In this document: positions 17,499 through 26,775 of the stretch, piece after piece
Numbering within the stretch: the first letter of the stretch is position 1
Layout of the letters: each line of letters begins with the position of its first letter
Source: Pseudomonas izuensis
GTDB taxonomy: Bacteria > Pseudomonadota > Gammaproteobacteria > Pseudomonadales > Pseudomonadaceae
DNA: 53,143 bases
Assembly: GCF_009861505.1 (NCBI RefSeq)
Contig: NZ_WTFT01000014.1
Location: forward strand, 241,887 to 295,029
Direction: 5' to 3'
Notes under the pieces: generated by a model
Database searches by the model: none
What the model saw: only the letters and a program-made list of their open reading frames with translations
Told to the model about the DNA's origin: nothing
Program-made: the position numbers and the translations under genes

Positions 17499-18701
17499 TT
17501 AAAAGGATGCCAGAGGATCGCCCGCCGCCAACGCATCGGCACGGTTCGCGGCTGGCGGGTATATCCATTGGGTGTTGATCATGCGCTTGCGCTCCTTGCC
17601 TTCATCGTGGGTCAGCACGATCTGGCGATCCCAGCCTTCGGTGTACACCGCGCCCCACTCGCCCAGGTCCAGGCAGGTGGCATAGAAGGGTTGACGGTAA
17701 GGAAGTGTCGGCACGCCCAGCAGGTCGGCAGCCACGTTGTGCCCGCCAAAGCGCCCCATGATGATCGCGTGCTGGCAGGACATCAGCGAGTAATGACCCT
17801 GGTCGTCAGTCAATGCCCTGGCCACATCACCGGCGGCAAACACGTGATCGGTGCCGATCACGCGCAAGTCGTCGGTCACTTCGGCACGCCCCAGGCGGTC
17901 GAGTTGCGACGACACTTGCGAGGTCAGGCCGCTGGCCACCAGCCCGCCGGTCCAGATCACGGTCTGGGCGTCGATCCGCTGACCGTTGGCGGTCTGCACG
18001 CCATCGGCATCGATGGCGACCACCCCGGAGCCGACCTGGAACTCGATGCCCATCTGCTTCAATGCCTCAATGATCAATGGCCGTGGGCTTGGGCCCAGAT
18101 CCGGGCCGATGTCATCCGCGCGCTCGACCACGACAACGCGGAATGCAGCATCCGCACCAAGGATTCTGCGCAGTTTTTCCGGCAGTTCAGTGGCCACTTC
18201 CAGGCCGGTGAAGCCACCGCCCACCACCACGACCGTGTTGCGTTCCGGCGTGTCCGGCAATGTGCGTAGCCCGACCAGGTGTTCCTCCAGTTCCACTGCA
18301 TCGGGCAACTGATCCGAGGCAAAGGCGTATTCGGCCAACCCGGGCACCGGCGGGCGATTGAGAATGCTGCCGCTGGTCAGTAACAGGCGGTCATAGACCA
18401 GGTTAATGTTTCGCCCGGCGACGGTCCGGGCGCTGACTTGACGGGCGGTAGTGTCGATGCGTTCGACTTCGGCGCCGAGGAACTTAACGCCCACGGCGTC
18501 CAGCATCGGCATCAAGGGTGCGGTCATTTCGTGGGGCGAGGGTTCATACAGACGCGGCCTGATGACCAGTTCCGGTCGCGGGGAAACCAGCGTCACCTCG
18601 ACATCGGCGCTCTTGCCATTGACGTCGAGTACACGGGCCGCACCCAGGGCGCTCCAGACGCCGGCGAAGCCGGCGCCCACAATCACTATGTTCTTGGACA
18701 T
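17499..18701 (-). CDS. NAD(P)/FAD-dependent oxidoreductase, type II NADH dehydrogenase-like
   Basis: 400 residues. FAD-binding IVIVGAGFAGVWSALGAARV at the N-terminus, a second dinucleotide site VVVVGGGFTGLEVATEL near residue 157 for NAD(P)H, and VFAAGDVAR near 290 closing the FAD site. NDH-2 enzymes pass electrons from NADH to quinone at the inner membrane; no clear amphipathic anchor is visible at the C-terminus, so a soluble ferredoxin-reductase-like role is also possible. Divergent from a GlxA-type regulator. Confidence 0.88.
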   Translation of the reverse strand: MSKNIVIVGAGFAGVWSALGAARVLDVNGKSADVEVTLVSPRPELVIRPRLYEPSPHEMTAPLMPMLDAVGVKFLGAEVERIDTTARQVSARTVAGRNINLVYDRLLLTSGSILNRPPVPGLAEYAFASDQLPDAVELEEHLVGLRTLPDTPERNTVVVVGGGFTGLEVATELPEKLRRILGADAAFRVVVVERADDIGPDLGPSPRPLIIEALKQMGIEFQVGSGVVAIDADGVQTANGQRIDAQTVIWTGGLVASGLTSQVSSQLDRLGRAEVTDDLRVIGTDHVFAAGDVARALTDDQGHYSLMSCQHAIIMGRFGGHNVAADLLGVPTLPYRQPFYATCLDLGEWGAVYTEGWDRQIVLTHDEGKERKRMINTQWIYPPAANRADALAAGDPLASF

Positions 18702-18890
18702 GATCTCTACCTTCGTTCAAGTTATCGAGGCAGACAGCGAGCGAATATCCTACAACCAAGCACCGCCGGCAGGACTAGACTTTGTCGGGCCACTGACATA
18801 AAACCCTGAATTCCTGACAGCCGATCAGCAGCCATCACGTTTATACCCTTTGCGAATTATGATTATTCCAACTCGCTAAAACAGAAGCTC

Positions 18891-19922
18891 ATGAACGACA
18901 TCGCCAGCTCCGCCGTCTGCCCCGATCCACCACCCGACATTCAACCTGACCCACCGCGGTTGATCGTATTCCTCGCCTACCCCGAAATGGGCCTGCTGGA
19001 CCTGACCGGTGCGCAAACCGTGTTCTGGGCCGCCTCCCGGTACAGGCACGCGCTCAATCTGCCCGGGTACACGCTGCACACCGCCAGCCTGGCCGGCGGC
19101 TTGATGCACACCGCCGAGGGCCTGGCCGTTCACACCCTGCCGTTAAGCGATTTTGACGTCGATTCGATCGATACGCTGATCGCTCCGGGCGCACCGAACA
19201 TTCTCCAGGCCATGAGCTTTTCCCTGGATCTGGTCGCCTGGCTGGCAGAGGCATCGGGCAAAGTCAAACGCACCGCTTCGGTGTGCAGCGGCACCTTTCT
19301 ACTGGCCGAGGCCGGCTTGCTGGAAGGCCGACGCGCCGCCACTCACTGGAAGATGTGCGACATGCTCAAGGAGCACTACCCGTCGATTGACGTCGATAGC
19401 GATGCGATCTTCGTCAAGCACGGTTCGGTCTGGACGTCCGCCGGTGTCAGCGCCGGCATCGACCTGGCCCTGGCGCTGGTCGAAGAGGATTGCGGGCGTG
19501 AAGTGGCGCTGCAGGTGGCACGGGAAATGGTGGTGTTCCTCAAGCGCCCCGGCGGGCAAGCCCAGTACAGTCAATTGCTGCAATCGCAAACCAGCGAAGG
19601 CGCGGTATTCGATGACCTGCACCTGTGGATCTCGCACAACCTGGCCGGGGAAAATCTCACGGTCGAAACCCTCGCCCAACAAGTGCAAATGAGCCCACGC
19701 AATTTTGCCCGGGTCTACAAGCTCAAGACCGGCCGCACCCCGGCCAAGGCCGTGGAGGTGCTACGGATGGAAGCCGCCCGGCGCCTGCTGGAAGATTCCG
19801 AGCGCAACATCGATCAAATCTCCCGGCTGTGCGGTTTTGGCGATGAGGAGCGGATGCGTCTGACGTTCCAGCGCAACCTCGGGGTTTCGCCACGGGACTA
19901 CCGAAGTCGGTTTTCGCGTTGA
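18891..19922 (+). CDS. GlxA-family transcriptional regulator (DJ-1/PfpI + AraC domains)
   Basis: 343 residues. N-terminal DJ-1/PfpI-like domain (LIVFLAYPEMGLLDLTGAQT; nucleophile-elbow Cys in ASVCSGTFLLAEAG) and C-terminal AraC double helix-turn-helix (LTVETLAQQVQMSPRNFARV, ISRLCGFGDEERMRLTFQRN). GlxA-type proteins commonly regulate small-molecule catabolism. Divergent from the NDH-2-like gene with a 189-base gap, which fits control of that gene. Confidence 0.93.
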   Translation: MNDIASSAVCPDPPPDIQPDPPRLIVFLAYPEMGLLDLTGAQTVFWAASRYRHALNLPGYTLHTASLAGGLMHTAEGLAVHTLPLSDFDVDSIDTLIAPGAPNILQAMSFSLDLVAWLAEASGKVKRTASVCSGTFLLAEAGLLEGRRAATHWKMCDMLKEHYPSIDVDSDAIFVKHGSVWTSAGVSAGIDLALALVEEDCGREVALQVAREMVVFLKRPGGQAQYSQLLQSQTSEGAVFDDLHLWISHNLAGENLTVETLAQQVQMSPRNFARVYKLKTGRTPAKAVEVLRMEAARRLLEDSERNIDQISRLCGFGDEERMRLTFQRNLGVSPRDYRSRFSR

Positions 19923-20016
19923 ATCACCGGCCCCATGCAACACCAGGGAACTCCTGATGATCGCCGTGCATCCTAAAATATGAGGCACTTCCTTTTTGCT
20001 GCACGAGGACACCGTC

Positions 20017-20337
20017 ATGCGCCGTCTGATTATCGTTTCGTCCCTGCTGTTGTGTTTACCCTTCGGCTCAGCAATGGCCAAAGTGGATGCGGAAGACGTC
20101 GCCACCTCGGCCGGCGTTTCCGCTTCGCTGTATTCGACCTTCAAGGATAAAAAAATGATGATTCCCGCCCGGGATGACGCCTCCAGTTTCGTGGCCAGTG
20201 GTGGTGCGATTCGCGGGGTTTATCTTGAACAGGTTCTACAGCGGATTCGTCAAACACATCCCGACCTCAACAGCGCAAGCGACGAGGACCTGGCCCGCGC
20301 CATTCTCGTCCAGGACGGCGTTGCCGAAGGTCAATAA
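20017..20337 (+). CDS. DUF2388 secreted protein
   Basis: 106 residues with a Sec signal peptide (RRLIIVSSLLLCLPFGSAMA, cut after AMA). The mature part has the DUF2388 signature ARDDASSFVASGGAIRG and ends with SDEDLARAILV. These are small periplasmic or exported Pseudomonas proteins of unknown function. ATG 20017 was chosen because it places the signal peptide at the N-terminus; GCACGAGGACACC lies upstream. Confidence 0.88.
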   Translation: MRRLIIVSSLLLCLPFGSAMAKVDAEDVATSAGVSASLYSTFKDKKMMIPARDDASSFVASGGAIRGVYLEQVLQRIRQTHPDLNSASDEDLARAILVQDGVAEGQ

Positions 20338-20420
20338 ACGCCAACCTCAGCGGTGGGGCTTGTGAAACCCGGATAGCGTTTCCAGCCCTGCCTTGCTTGA
20401 GGCCCAACAGGGTTTTTCGA

Positions 20421-21329
20421 TCAACGAGCCCAGCCGGCCACCAGTTGCGCGCTGATGCTGACGCCGCCACACACCACAACCACCACGTCGTGAGCTTCGG
20501 CGATCGCCGGGTGGTCGAGGTAGGCGATGGCCAGCGACACTCCGCAGGCGGGCTCGACCAACTGACGCAAGTCGCTGGCGTAACGCACTACCCCCATGAT
20601 CGCCTCCTCATCGCTGAGCGTGACCAGTTCGTGGGGGAAATCCAGGATGTGCTGGACCGGCCACGCAGCCACCAGGGATGCGCCGAGCGACCGCGCGACC
20701 GTATCGATCCGGGGGAATTTGACCGGATGCCCGGCACTGACGGCGGCGGCGAAAGAAGCTGAACCTTGCGTTTCACAGGCGATGATCCTGCAGTCCATGC
20801 GATGGTGGCGGATCAGTCCGGTGAGAATGCCGGCGAGCAAACCACCACCGCCCACCGAGGTCACCAGCGCATCGACCTGCGGACAATCCTCGAGAATTTC
20901 ATCGATCATCGTACTGTGCCCTTCCCACAGCACCGGATGATCGAAGGCCGGCACGTACTCGGTGTCTGCACCTTGGGCCAATTCCTTCGCCCGCAAATTG
21001 GCTTCGTCCCAGACCTTGCCATGGACGATCACCTCGGCACCGGTTTTCTTGATCCTGGCGCGGGTGGATTCAGGGGTCGTGTGCGGGACCACAATGCAGG
21101 CTTTCAAGCCCAGGCGGGAAGCAGCCACGGCCGTGGCAAACCCGGCATTGCCGCCGGAAGGACAGATGACCTTGCGCTTCCCCCGCTCTGCCGCCTGACT
21201 GCACAAAAGCCCTATGCCGCGCAGTTTGAAGGAGCCGCTGGGTTGCAGGTTTTCCAGTTTGAGCCAGATGCGGCGCGATGGCGTCGACAGGTCGGGATGC
21301 AGGATCAAGGGCGTTCTGATATGAAGCAT
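20421..21329 (-). CDS. PLP-dependent serine/threonine dehydratase
   Basis: 302 residues, fold-type II PLP enzyme. The PLP lysine is in PSGSFKLRG near residue 38, the Asn loop is CPSGGNAGFA, and the phosphate-binding glycine loop SVGGGGLLAG near 168. Such enzymes deaminate L-serine or L-threonine to pyruvate or 2-oxobutanoate. Short length and absence of an ACT domain argue for a catabolic, non-allosteric enzyme of the L-serine dehydratase (SDH) branch. ATG 21329 follows CAGGAGCCCGAA. Confidence 0.92.
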   Translation of the reverse strand: MLHIRTPLILHPDLSTPSRRIWLKLENLQPSGSFKLRGIGLLCSQAAERGKRKVICPSGGNAGFATAVAASRLGLKACIVVPHTTPESTRARIKKTGAEVIVHGKVWDEANLRAKELAQGADTEYVPAFDHPVLWEGHSTMIDEILEDCPQVDALVTSVGGGGLLAGILTGLIRHHRMDCRIIACETQGSASFAAAVSAGHPVKFPRIDTVARSLGASLVAAWPVQHILDFPHELVTLSDEEAIMGVVRYASDLRQLVEPACGVSLAIAYLDHPAIAEAHDVVVVVCGGVSISAQLVAGWAR

Positions 21330-21431
21330 TTCGGGCTCCTGTTGCACGCCGTTGGCCCGTCGAATTTTCCACGGGTCAGCGGTGAACGGTCCTTGTTCAA
21401 GCTTAGTTCATGAGCCGTTGCTGATGACGCC

Positions 21432-21533
21432 CTGTAGGAGCGAGCTTGCTCGCGAAAAACCCGATGACACCGCGGACATCTGGTTTTACGCGTTATCGTT
21501 CACGACCATCGCGAGCACGCTCGCACCTACAGG
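21432..21533. repeat. REPIN, right arm degenerating
   Basis: CTGTAGGAGCGAGCTTGCTC faces GCGAGCACGCTCGCACCTAC; two changes in the right arm. Confidence 0.88.
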
Positions 21534-21548
21534 GGGCGTCCACCCGAT

Positions 21549-22340
21549 CTAACGGTAACGCGGCGCCGCCGTGGAATTGTGGAGCAACCCGGTAAGCGCC
21601 TGGCGCCGGGCTTCGTAATCGTCCCACTGTGCGCCGTCGTGCAGGCCCGGGATGGTCACCGTTTCGCCGGCGGCCAAACCCGTCAGCGCGGCATCGACCA
21701 TTTCTTCGACGGACATGACGATTTCCTGCGGCAGGTTTTCCACCGGGTGGCCGGCCTCGTTCCAGAAGTCCGTGGCGGTGGCACCCGGCAGCACGGCCTG
21801 GATGCGCACGCCCTTGTCCGCCAATTCGTGAAGCATCGACTGGCTCAAAGCCAGGACGAACGCCTTGGTCCCGCCGTACACACCATTGAGGATTTCCGGG
21901 GCGATGGCGACGATCGAGGCGATGTTGATCACGGTCCCGGTACCACGGGTGACGAAGCCGGGCGCGGCGGCATAGGCCAGGCGCGTCAGGGCGGTGATGT
22001 TGAGGGTGATCATGTCTTCCATGTCATCCACCGGGCTGCCCAGCAGCGGCAGGACCGCACCGACCCCGGCGTTGTTGACCAGCAAAGTGATGCTGGCATC
22101 GCTGCGCAGGATCTGTTCAACCCGCAGTAGATCGGTTTTATCTTTCAAATCAGCGGCGACCACTTCCACGTTGCGCCCGGTTTCATTGCTCAAGCGGCTG
22201 GCCAGGGCATTGAGTTTCGCCTGGCTGCGCGCCACCAGAATCAGGTTGTAACCCTGGCGGGCGAGACGGTCGGCGTAGACGGCGCCGATGCCCGACGAGG
22301 CGCCAGTGATCAGGGCAGTACCTTTGGATGAAAGAGCCAT
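21549..22340 (-). CDS. SDR-family oxidoreductase
   Basis: 263 residues. TGASSGIGAVYADRLA cofactor loop, NNAGVGAVLPLLG, catalytic Ser region VINIASIVA and YGGTK. The sequence resembles the YqjQ/DltE-like branch of SDRs that act on hydrophobic carbonyls. Divergent from a GlxA-type regulator with a 124-base gap. ATG 22340 chosen over the TTG two codons upstream; AAGGAAATTGAAC precedes it. Confidence 0.92.
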   Translation of the reverse strand: MALSSKGTALITGASSGIGAVYADRLARQGYNLILVARSQAKLNALASRLSNETGRNVEVVAADLKDKTDLLRVEQILRSDASITLLVNNAGVGAVLPLLGSPVDDMEDMITLNITALTRLAYAAAPGFVTRGTGTVINIASIVAIAPEILNGVYGGTKAFVLALSQSMLHELADKGVRIQAVLPGATATDFWNEAGHPVENLPQEIVMSVEEMVDAALTGLAAGETVTIPGLHDGAQWDDYEARRQALTGLLHNSTAAPRYR

Positions 22341-22464
22341 GTTCAATTTCCTTTGCAGTGCGGCGAGATATTCGCCGGGTGTGAGCTGTTATAAATTGAC
22401 TGACACGCGTCGCAAATGACGTTTAAAGTACGTTTTTCGGACATGATCGTTTGAGGGCATCGCG

Positions 22465-23412
22465 ATGATCAGCGTGGCGTTTGTGGTTTTCGAGGGGTTC
22501 CAGTCCATGGCGCTGGCGGCGATGCCGGTGTTCGAGTACGCCAACTTCAGCGCCGGCGAAGCGCTGTATGACGTGCGCGTGCTGTCCGAGGATGGCCGCA
22601 CCTTGCGCGCCTCCGGTGGGTTGACCATCGGTACCGAAGCATTCGATGAACGGCTCATCGACACGGTGATCGTGGTCGGTGGCGATGGCATCCTCGAACA
22701 GGCTCCCGAAGCGGTACTCGATTACATGCGTTCCAGTGCCCGGACCGCGCGGCGCACGGCATCGATCTGCTCCGGCGCCTTTGTCATGGCCCAGGCCGGT
22801 TTACTCGAAGGACGACGGGCCACCACCCATTGGGCCTACGCGCGGCAACTGCAGGAGCGCTTTCCATCGATCAAGGTCGAGGCCGACCGCATCTATGTGA
22901 TCGACGGTTCGATCTGGACATCCGCCGGGATGACCGCCGGCATCGACCTGGCGCTGGCCATGGTGGAGAAAGACCACGGTGCCGAACTTGCCCGGTCGGT
23001 GGCGCAGAAACTGGTGATGTACCACCGCCGTGCCGGTGGCCAGTCGCAACACTCGGCGCTGCTGGCGCTGGAGCCGAAGTCCGACCGCATCCAGACCGTG
23101 CTCGGCTATGCCCGGGAACACCTGGCCCAGACGCTGTCGGTGGAACAACTGGCGGACGTGGCGCGCCTCAGCCCGCGCCAGTTCAGCCGTGCCTTTCGCG
23201 CCGAAACCGGCCAGTCGCCAGCCAAGGCCATCGAAAACCTGCGCCTGGAAGCGGCCCGGCAAATGCTCGAACGCGGCCGCCTGACCCTCGACCAGATCGC
23301 CCTGGAGACTGGTTTCACTGATCGTCGTCGTATGCGCGAAGCCTTCCTGCGGGCATTCGGGCAACCGCCGCAGGTGATCCGCCGCAATGCCCGATCTGAC
23401 GTGCTTTTGTAG
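22465..23412 (+). CDS. GlxA-family transcriptional regulator (DJ-1/PfpI + AraC domains)
   Basis: 315 residues. DJ-1/PfpI-like domain with Cys in ASICSGAFVMAQAGLLEGRR and AraC-type C-terminus (LSVEQLADVARLSPRQFSRA, IALETGFTDRRRMREAFLRA). Same architecture as the regulator at 18.9 kb but clearly diverged. It probably controls the divergent SDR gene. Confidence 0.93.
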   Translation: MISVAFVVFEGFQSMALAAMPVFEYANFSAGEALYDVRVLSEDGRTLRASGGLTIGTEAFDERLIDTVIVVGGDGILEQAPEAVLDYMRSSARTARRTASICSGAFVMAQAGLLEGRRATTHWAYARQLQERFPSIKVEADRIYVIDGSIWTSAGMTAGIDLALAMVEKDHGAELARSVAQKLVMYHRRAGGQSQHSALLALEPKSDRIQTVLGYAREHLAQTLSVEQLADVARLSPRQFSRAFRAETGQSPAKAIENLRLEAARQMLERGRLTLDQIALETGFTDRRRMREAFLRAFGQPPQVIRRNARSDVLL

Positions 23413-23521
23413 GAGCTGGCTTGCCCGCGATGGATTCAAGAGCACCGTGTTTATCCAGCCCCACGCGTTATCGTTAACGACCTTCGCTGGCAAGTCGAAC
23501 CGTCGCACCGCAGCTCCTACA
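23408..23521. repeat. REPIN, diverged arms
   Basis: TGTAGGAGCTGGCTTGCCCG at left, CGCTGGCAAGTCGAACCG and CAGCTCCTACA at right; the right arm carries an insertion. Confidence 0.75.
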
Positions 23522-23547
23522 ATGAAGGGTGTGTGCGTGGAGGTCGT

Positions 23548-24207
23548 ATGAAAATCTCGGCAAAACTGGCGTTTTTCGCCGTCGTGTCCACCCTCGCCTA
23601 CCTCGCCCTGGCCATTTGGGGGCTGGGCGGCATTGGCGCTTTCTTCTCCCACGGCGCGCTGGTGGTGGTGGCACTGGCGACAGTCGTCATGGCCATCGCT
23701 TCGCTGTTCACCGAGGTCAATCTCAGCTCCGGGGAACGAGAAGACCGGGCCAATCGCTGGGTGCTGCCAGCGTTCGGGGTGATCGGCTTATTGAGCGGGT
23801 ATCTACCGGCCTACACCGACCGCATCGATTTCTGGACCTTTGGCGGTGAAGGCACGCGTTGGCTCGGGGCAATCCTGTTCATTATCGGCGGCGCACTGCG
23901 GTTATGGCCGGTGTTCGTACTGGGCAAGCGTTTCAGCGGGCTCGTGGCAATTCAACCGGGGCATCGCCTGGTCACCGACGGCATCTACCGCAACCTGCGC
24001 AACCCCAGTTATCTGGGAATGATGGTCATCGGCGTGGGTTGGGCACTGGCATTTCGCTCGAGCGTGGGACTGTTGCTGGCGGCGTTGACGCTGATTCCGC
24101 TGATTGCGCGGATTCATTCAGAAGAGGCGCTGCTGAGGGCGCAGTTCGGGGGTGAATATGAGGCGTATTGCGCGCGGAGCTGGCGGTTGATACCCGGGAT
24201 TTATTGA
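23548..24207 (+). CDS. Isoprenylcysteine carboxyl methyltransferase (ICMT)-family membrane protein
   Basis: 219 residues with about five membrane helices. The C-terminal half holds the ICMT/phospholipid methyltransferase signature: GHRLVTDGIYRNLRNPSYLG, then RIHSEEALLRAQFGGEYEAY with the paired acidic residues. This fold binds S-adenosylmethionine at the membrane face. Bacterial members methylate lipid-like or small substrates; substrate unknown. ATG 23548 follows GTGGAGGTCGT. Confidence 0.88.
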   Translation: MKISAKLAFFAVVSTLAYLALAIWGLGGIGAFFSHGALVVVALATVVMAIASLFTEVNLSSGEREDRANRWVLPAFGVIGLLSGYLPAYTDRIDFWTFGGEGTRWLGAILFIIGGALRLWPVFVLGKRFSGLVAIQPGHRLVTDGIYRNLRNPSYLGMMVIGVGWALAFRSSVGLLLAALTLIPLIARIHSEEALLRAQFGGEYEAYCARSWRLIPGIY

Positions 24208-24221
24208 TGCATACAGAACCA

Positions 24222-24312
24222 TGTGGGAGCGGGCTTGCCCGCGATAGCAATCTGTCTGTCACATCAATGCTGGATGTGCCGACGCCATCGCGGGCAAGCC
24301 CGCTCCCACAGG
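24222..24312. repeat. REPIN
   Basis: TGTGGGAGCGGGCTTGCCCG faces CGCGGGCAAGCCCGCTCCCA between convergent genes. Confidence 0.92.
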
Positions 24313-24324
24313 GATTAATGTCGC

Positions 24325-24993
24325 TTACAGGGGCTGCAAACGGATGAGACCGTCGGTATCCACCCGAACGGCAACCAGGTCATAACAGCCCAACGTCGCA
24401 TGCCCCGTCTCAATCGGCTGTTCATGGGTCGCCGTGACAATCACCAAATCCGCCCCCGCCGCCTGCGCCGCCAGTATCCCCACCGTGGCGTCTTCAAAAA
24501 CCAGGCAATCCGCTATCTCGACCCCCAGTCGTCGGGCAGCCAACCGATACCCCGCCGGATCAGGCTTGCCCACGCTGACATCCTCGGCAGTGACCATCAC
24601 ATCCGGCTCGGGAATCCCGGCCGCGGCCATGCGACGCAACGCCAGCGTCCTCGGTGCCGAGGTGACGATGGCCCATTGATGGGCCGGCAGTGACTTCAGG
24701 AACCGCGCCGCACCCGCCACTTCTGCAACCCCTTCGACATCCTCGATTTCCGCCGCGGTGATCCACGCCGCTTCAGCCTCGGCATCGACACCGGGCAACG
24801 CCAGGCGCTGGATGGTATCGATGGCGCGGGCACCGTGGATGGTGGGCAGGAAGCTCTCGACATCGACACCGTGGCGCACGGCCCAATGGGCCCAGACGCG
24901 CTCGGCGGCGGCAATCGACGTAAGGATGGTGCCGTCCATGTCGAACAGGAAGGCACGGTATGGGTTGTTGAAAACGGATTTGGAGGTGGGCAA
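24325..24993 (-). CDS. HAD-superfamily phosphatase (beta-phosphoglucomutase/DOG phosphatase-like)
   Basis: 222 residues. Motif I FLFDMDGTIL with the nucleophile Asp near residue 17, motif II VTSAP near 115, motif III Lys in VGKPDPAGY, motif IV FEDATVGILAA. A helical cap lies between motifs I and II. Resembles sugar-phosphate phosphatases. Cytoplasmic; monocistronic by layout. Confidence 0.9.
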   Translation of the reverse strand: MPTSKSVFNNPYRAFLFDMDGTILTSIAAAERVWAHWAVRHGVDVESFLPTIHGARAIDTIQRLALPGVDAEAEAAWITAAEIEDVEGVAEVAGAARFLKSLPAHQWAIVTSAPRTLALRRMAAAGIPEPDVMVTAEDVSVGKPDPAGYRLAARRLGVEIADCLVFEDATVGILAAQAAGADLVIVTATHEQPIETGHATLGCYDLVAVRVDTDGLIRLQPL

Positions 24994-25048
24994 AGGGTCC
25001 TTCCTATCTCAGGGAACTGACGGTGTTTCAAGCAATGTACACGATCAA

Positions 25049-25133
25049 TGTAGGAGCCGGCTTGCTGGCGAAGGCGTCCGGATTGTCGATGCAAGACTCG
25101 AGGCCCTCTTCGCTGGCAAGCCAGCTCCTACAG
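25049..25133. repeat. REPIN overlapping a gene end
   Basis: TGTAGGAGCCGGCTTGCTGG faces CGCTGGCAAGCCAGCTCCTA. The right arm reaches the last codons of the receiver gene, whose stop lies at 25128-25130. Confidence 0.88.
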
Positions 25134-25535
25134 GGTACGACGTGAATTGAACGCGCCATCCACGCAATCGAGCAGCTGCCCCAGCGCCCAGGGTTTCTTG
25201 ATGAACGAGACTTCATGCCGCACGCCGGAGCTTTCAGGGGTCTCGTAGCCGGACATGATCATGATCGGTTTGTCCGGCCAGCGATCGCCGAACAGGTTGG
25301 CGAGGTCCGCGCCGTTGAGCGTGCCGGGCATGGTGATATCCGTCAGCAACAACCCGACGCCCTGCGCATGACGCTGCAAGTACACCGAGGCGGCATCCGC
25401 ACTGGTCTGCGGCTCCACCCTATAGCCTTCTTCCTGCAGAATTTCACAGAGAAACTCCAGAATCAGCGGGTCGTCCTCAACCACCAGAATCAACCCGCCT
25501 TGAAGGTCTCCACTCGCCGTCGATATTCGACTCAT
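25128..25535 (-). CDS. Stand-alone receiver-domain protein
   Basis: 135 residues, one CheY-like receiver and nothing else. Acidic pair in ILVVEDDPLILEFL, phospho-acceptor Asp in LLLTDITMPG near residue 66, Thr/Ser in IMIMSGYE and Lys in FIKKPW. No output domain, so it acts by protein contact or as a phosphate relay or sink, typically for a hybrid kinase; none is adjacent. The C-terminal codons overlap a REPIN arm. ATG 25535 chosen; a longer reading frame upstream overlaps the divergent LysR promoter. Confidence 0.88.
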   Translation of the reverse strand: MSRISTASGDLQGGLILVVEDDPLILEFLCEILQEEGYRVEPQTSADAASVYLQRHAQGVGLLLTDITMPGTLNGADLANLFGDRWPDKPIMIMSGYETPESSGVRHEVSFIKKPWALGQLLDCVDGAFNSRRTL

Positions 25536-25776
25536 GACCTTGCCGCTCCCTGTATGCCTCAACGATTTCACGGGCTCTACTCCTCGCCCTACAGGTATGA
25601 GCAGCGGCATCGACGGAAATTCATTTTTCATACAGGGAGGCGACGAAATCAGCGCCTTTACAGGCGCTTTCGCTGCGATGCGGCGATGGCGTCCGCCCAA
25701 ACAACACTTGCATCCACTCATTGCCAATAGTCAGATAGGCACCACAAAGCACACTCAAACAAATGAGCCCCCCGTC

Positions 25777-26652
25777 ATGCGTCAACTGCCCTCGCTCAAC
25801 ATGCTGCGCGTCTTCGAAGAGGTCGCGCGGCATCGCAGTTTCAGCCAGGCCGCCCTGGGCATGAACGTCACCCAGGGCGCGGTGAGCCGGCAGATCAAGC
25901 AGCTCGAAGACTACCTCGGCGTGACGCTGTTCATTCGTACGCCCCAAGGCCTGTCGTTGACCGAAGCCGGCACCGCCCTCTCCCCGCACCTGAGCGATGC
26001 CTTCGATCATATCGAACGCGCCCTGCAAGCCGTGCGCGTGCCCAACCTGCGTCAGCGCTTGCGGATCGTGGCGCCGCCAACCTGGGCGACACGCTGGCTG
26101 TCGGCGCACCTGCGCGCGTTCTGCCAGCGCTACCCGGACATCAGCCTGAGCGTGACCAATCAGGCCAGCCACGACAACCTTGCCGAGATCGACTGCCACA
26201 TCCGCTTCGGCCTCGAAGCGGACAGCCATTGCCACAGTCAGCTACTGGTCATGGAACGGCACATCGCAGTCGCCAGCCCGGAGTTGTTTACCGCCGGGCA
26301 ACCACCCGATCTGCAGCGATTGCCGTTGCTGCACATCCTGCACAACGGCAAGCGTTTGAAGGTCTGGGAAAACTGGCTGGCGGCGATGGGCCGCGACGAT
26401 GTCGATGCCGGGCAAGGGCTGGAGTTCAGCACCCTGGACCAGGTGATCCATACCGCCCTGGCCGGTGGTGGCCTGGCGGTGATCGACCGGCAGATGATCG
26501 AAAAGGAACTGGCCAATGGCAGCCTATTGCCGATTACCCCGGTGGAGGTGATCGGGCCGTATGGCTATTGGCTGGATGTGGCGAATGACAAGTGGGGGTT
26601 GTCGAAGGTGCGGTTGTTTACCGAGTGGCTGGAGAGGGTCAGCAATCCCTGA
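25777..26652 (+). CDS. LysR-family transcriptional regulator (GcvA-like)
   Basis: 291 residues. N-terminus LPSLNMLRVFEEVARHRSFS and MNVTQGAVSRQIKQLEDYLG is the GcvA/AmpR-type recognition region; the ligand domain contains PPTWATRWLSAHLRAF, shared by GcvA relatives. Divergent from the receiver gene. ATG 25777 starts the conserved domain. It may act on the MFS/SSADH operon that begins further downstream, but the distance makes that speculative. Confidence 0.92.
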   Translation: MRQLPSLNMLRVFEEVARHRSFSQAALGMNVTQGAVSRQIKQLEDYLGVTLFIRTPQGLSLTEAGTALSPHLSDAFDHIERALQAVRVPNLRQRLRIVAPPTWATRWLSAHLRAFCQRYPDISLSVTNQASHDNLAEIDCHIRFGLEADSHCHSQLLVMERHIAVASPELFTAGQPPDLQRLPLLHILHNGKRLKVWENWLAAMGRDDVDAGQGLEFSTLDQVIHTALAGGGLAVIDRQMIEKELANGSLLPITPVEVIGPYGYWLDVANDKWGLSKVRLFTEWLERVSNP

Positions 26653-26666
26653 CACACCGCTACCCC

Positions 26667-26761
26667 CTGTAGGAGCAAAGCTTGCTCGCGATGGCGGCGT
26701 GTCATTCAACGGATATGTTGGATGGTCCGGCGCTATCGCGAGCAAGCTTTGCTCCTACAGG
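26667..26761. repeat. REPIN
   Basis: CTGTAGGAGCAAAGCTTGCT faces GCGAGCAAGCTTTGCTCCTA between convergent genes. Confidence 0.92.
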
Positions 26762-26775
26762 AAGCGTGCCAGTAG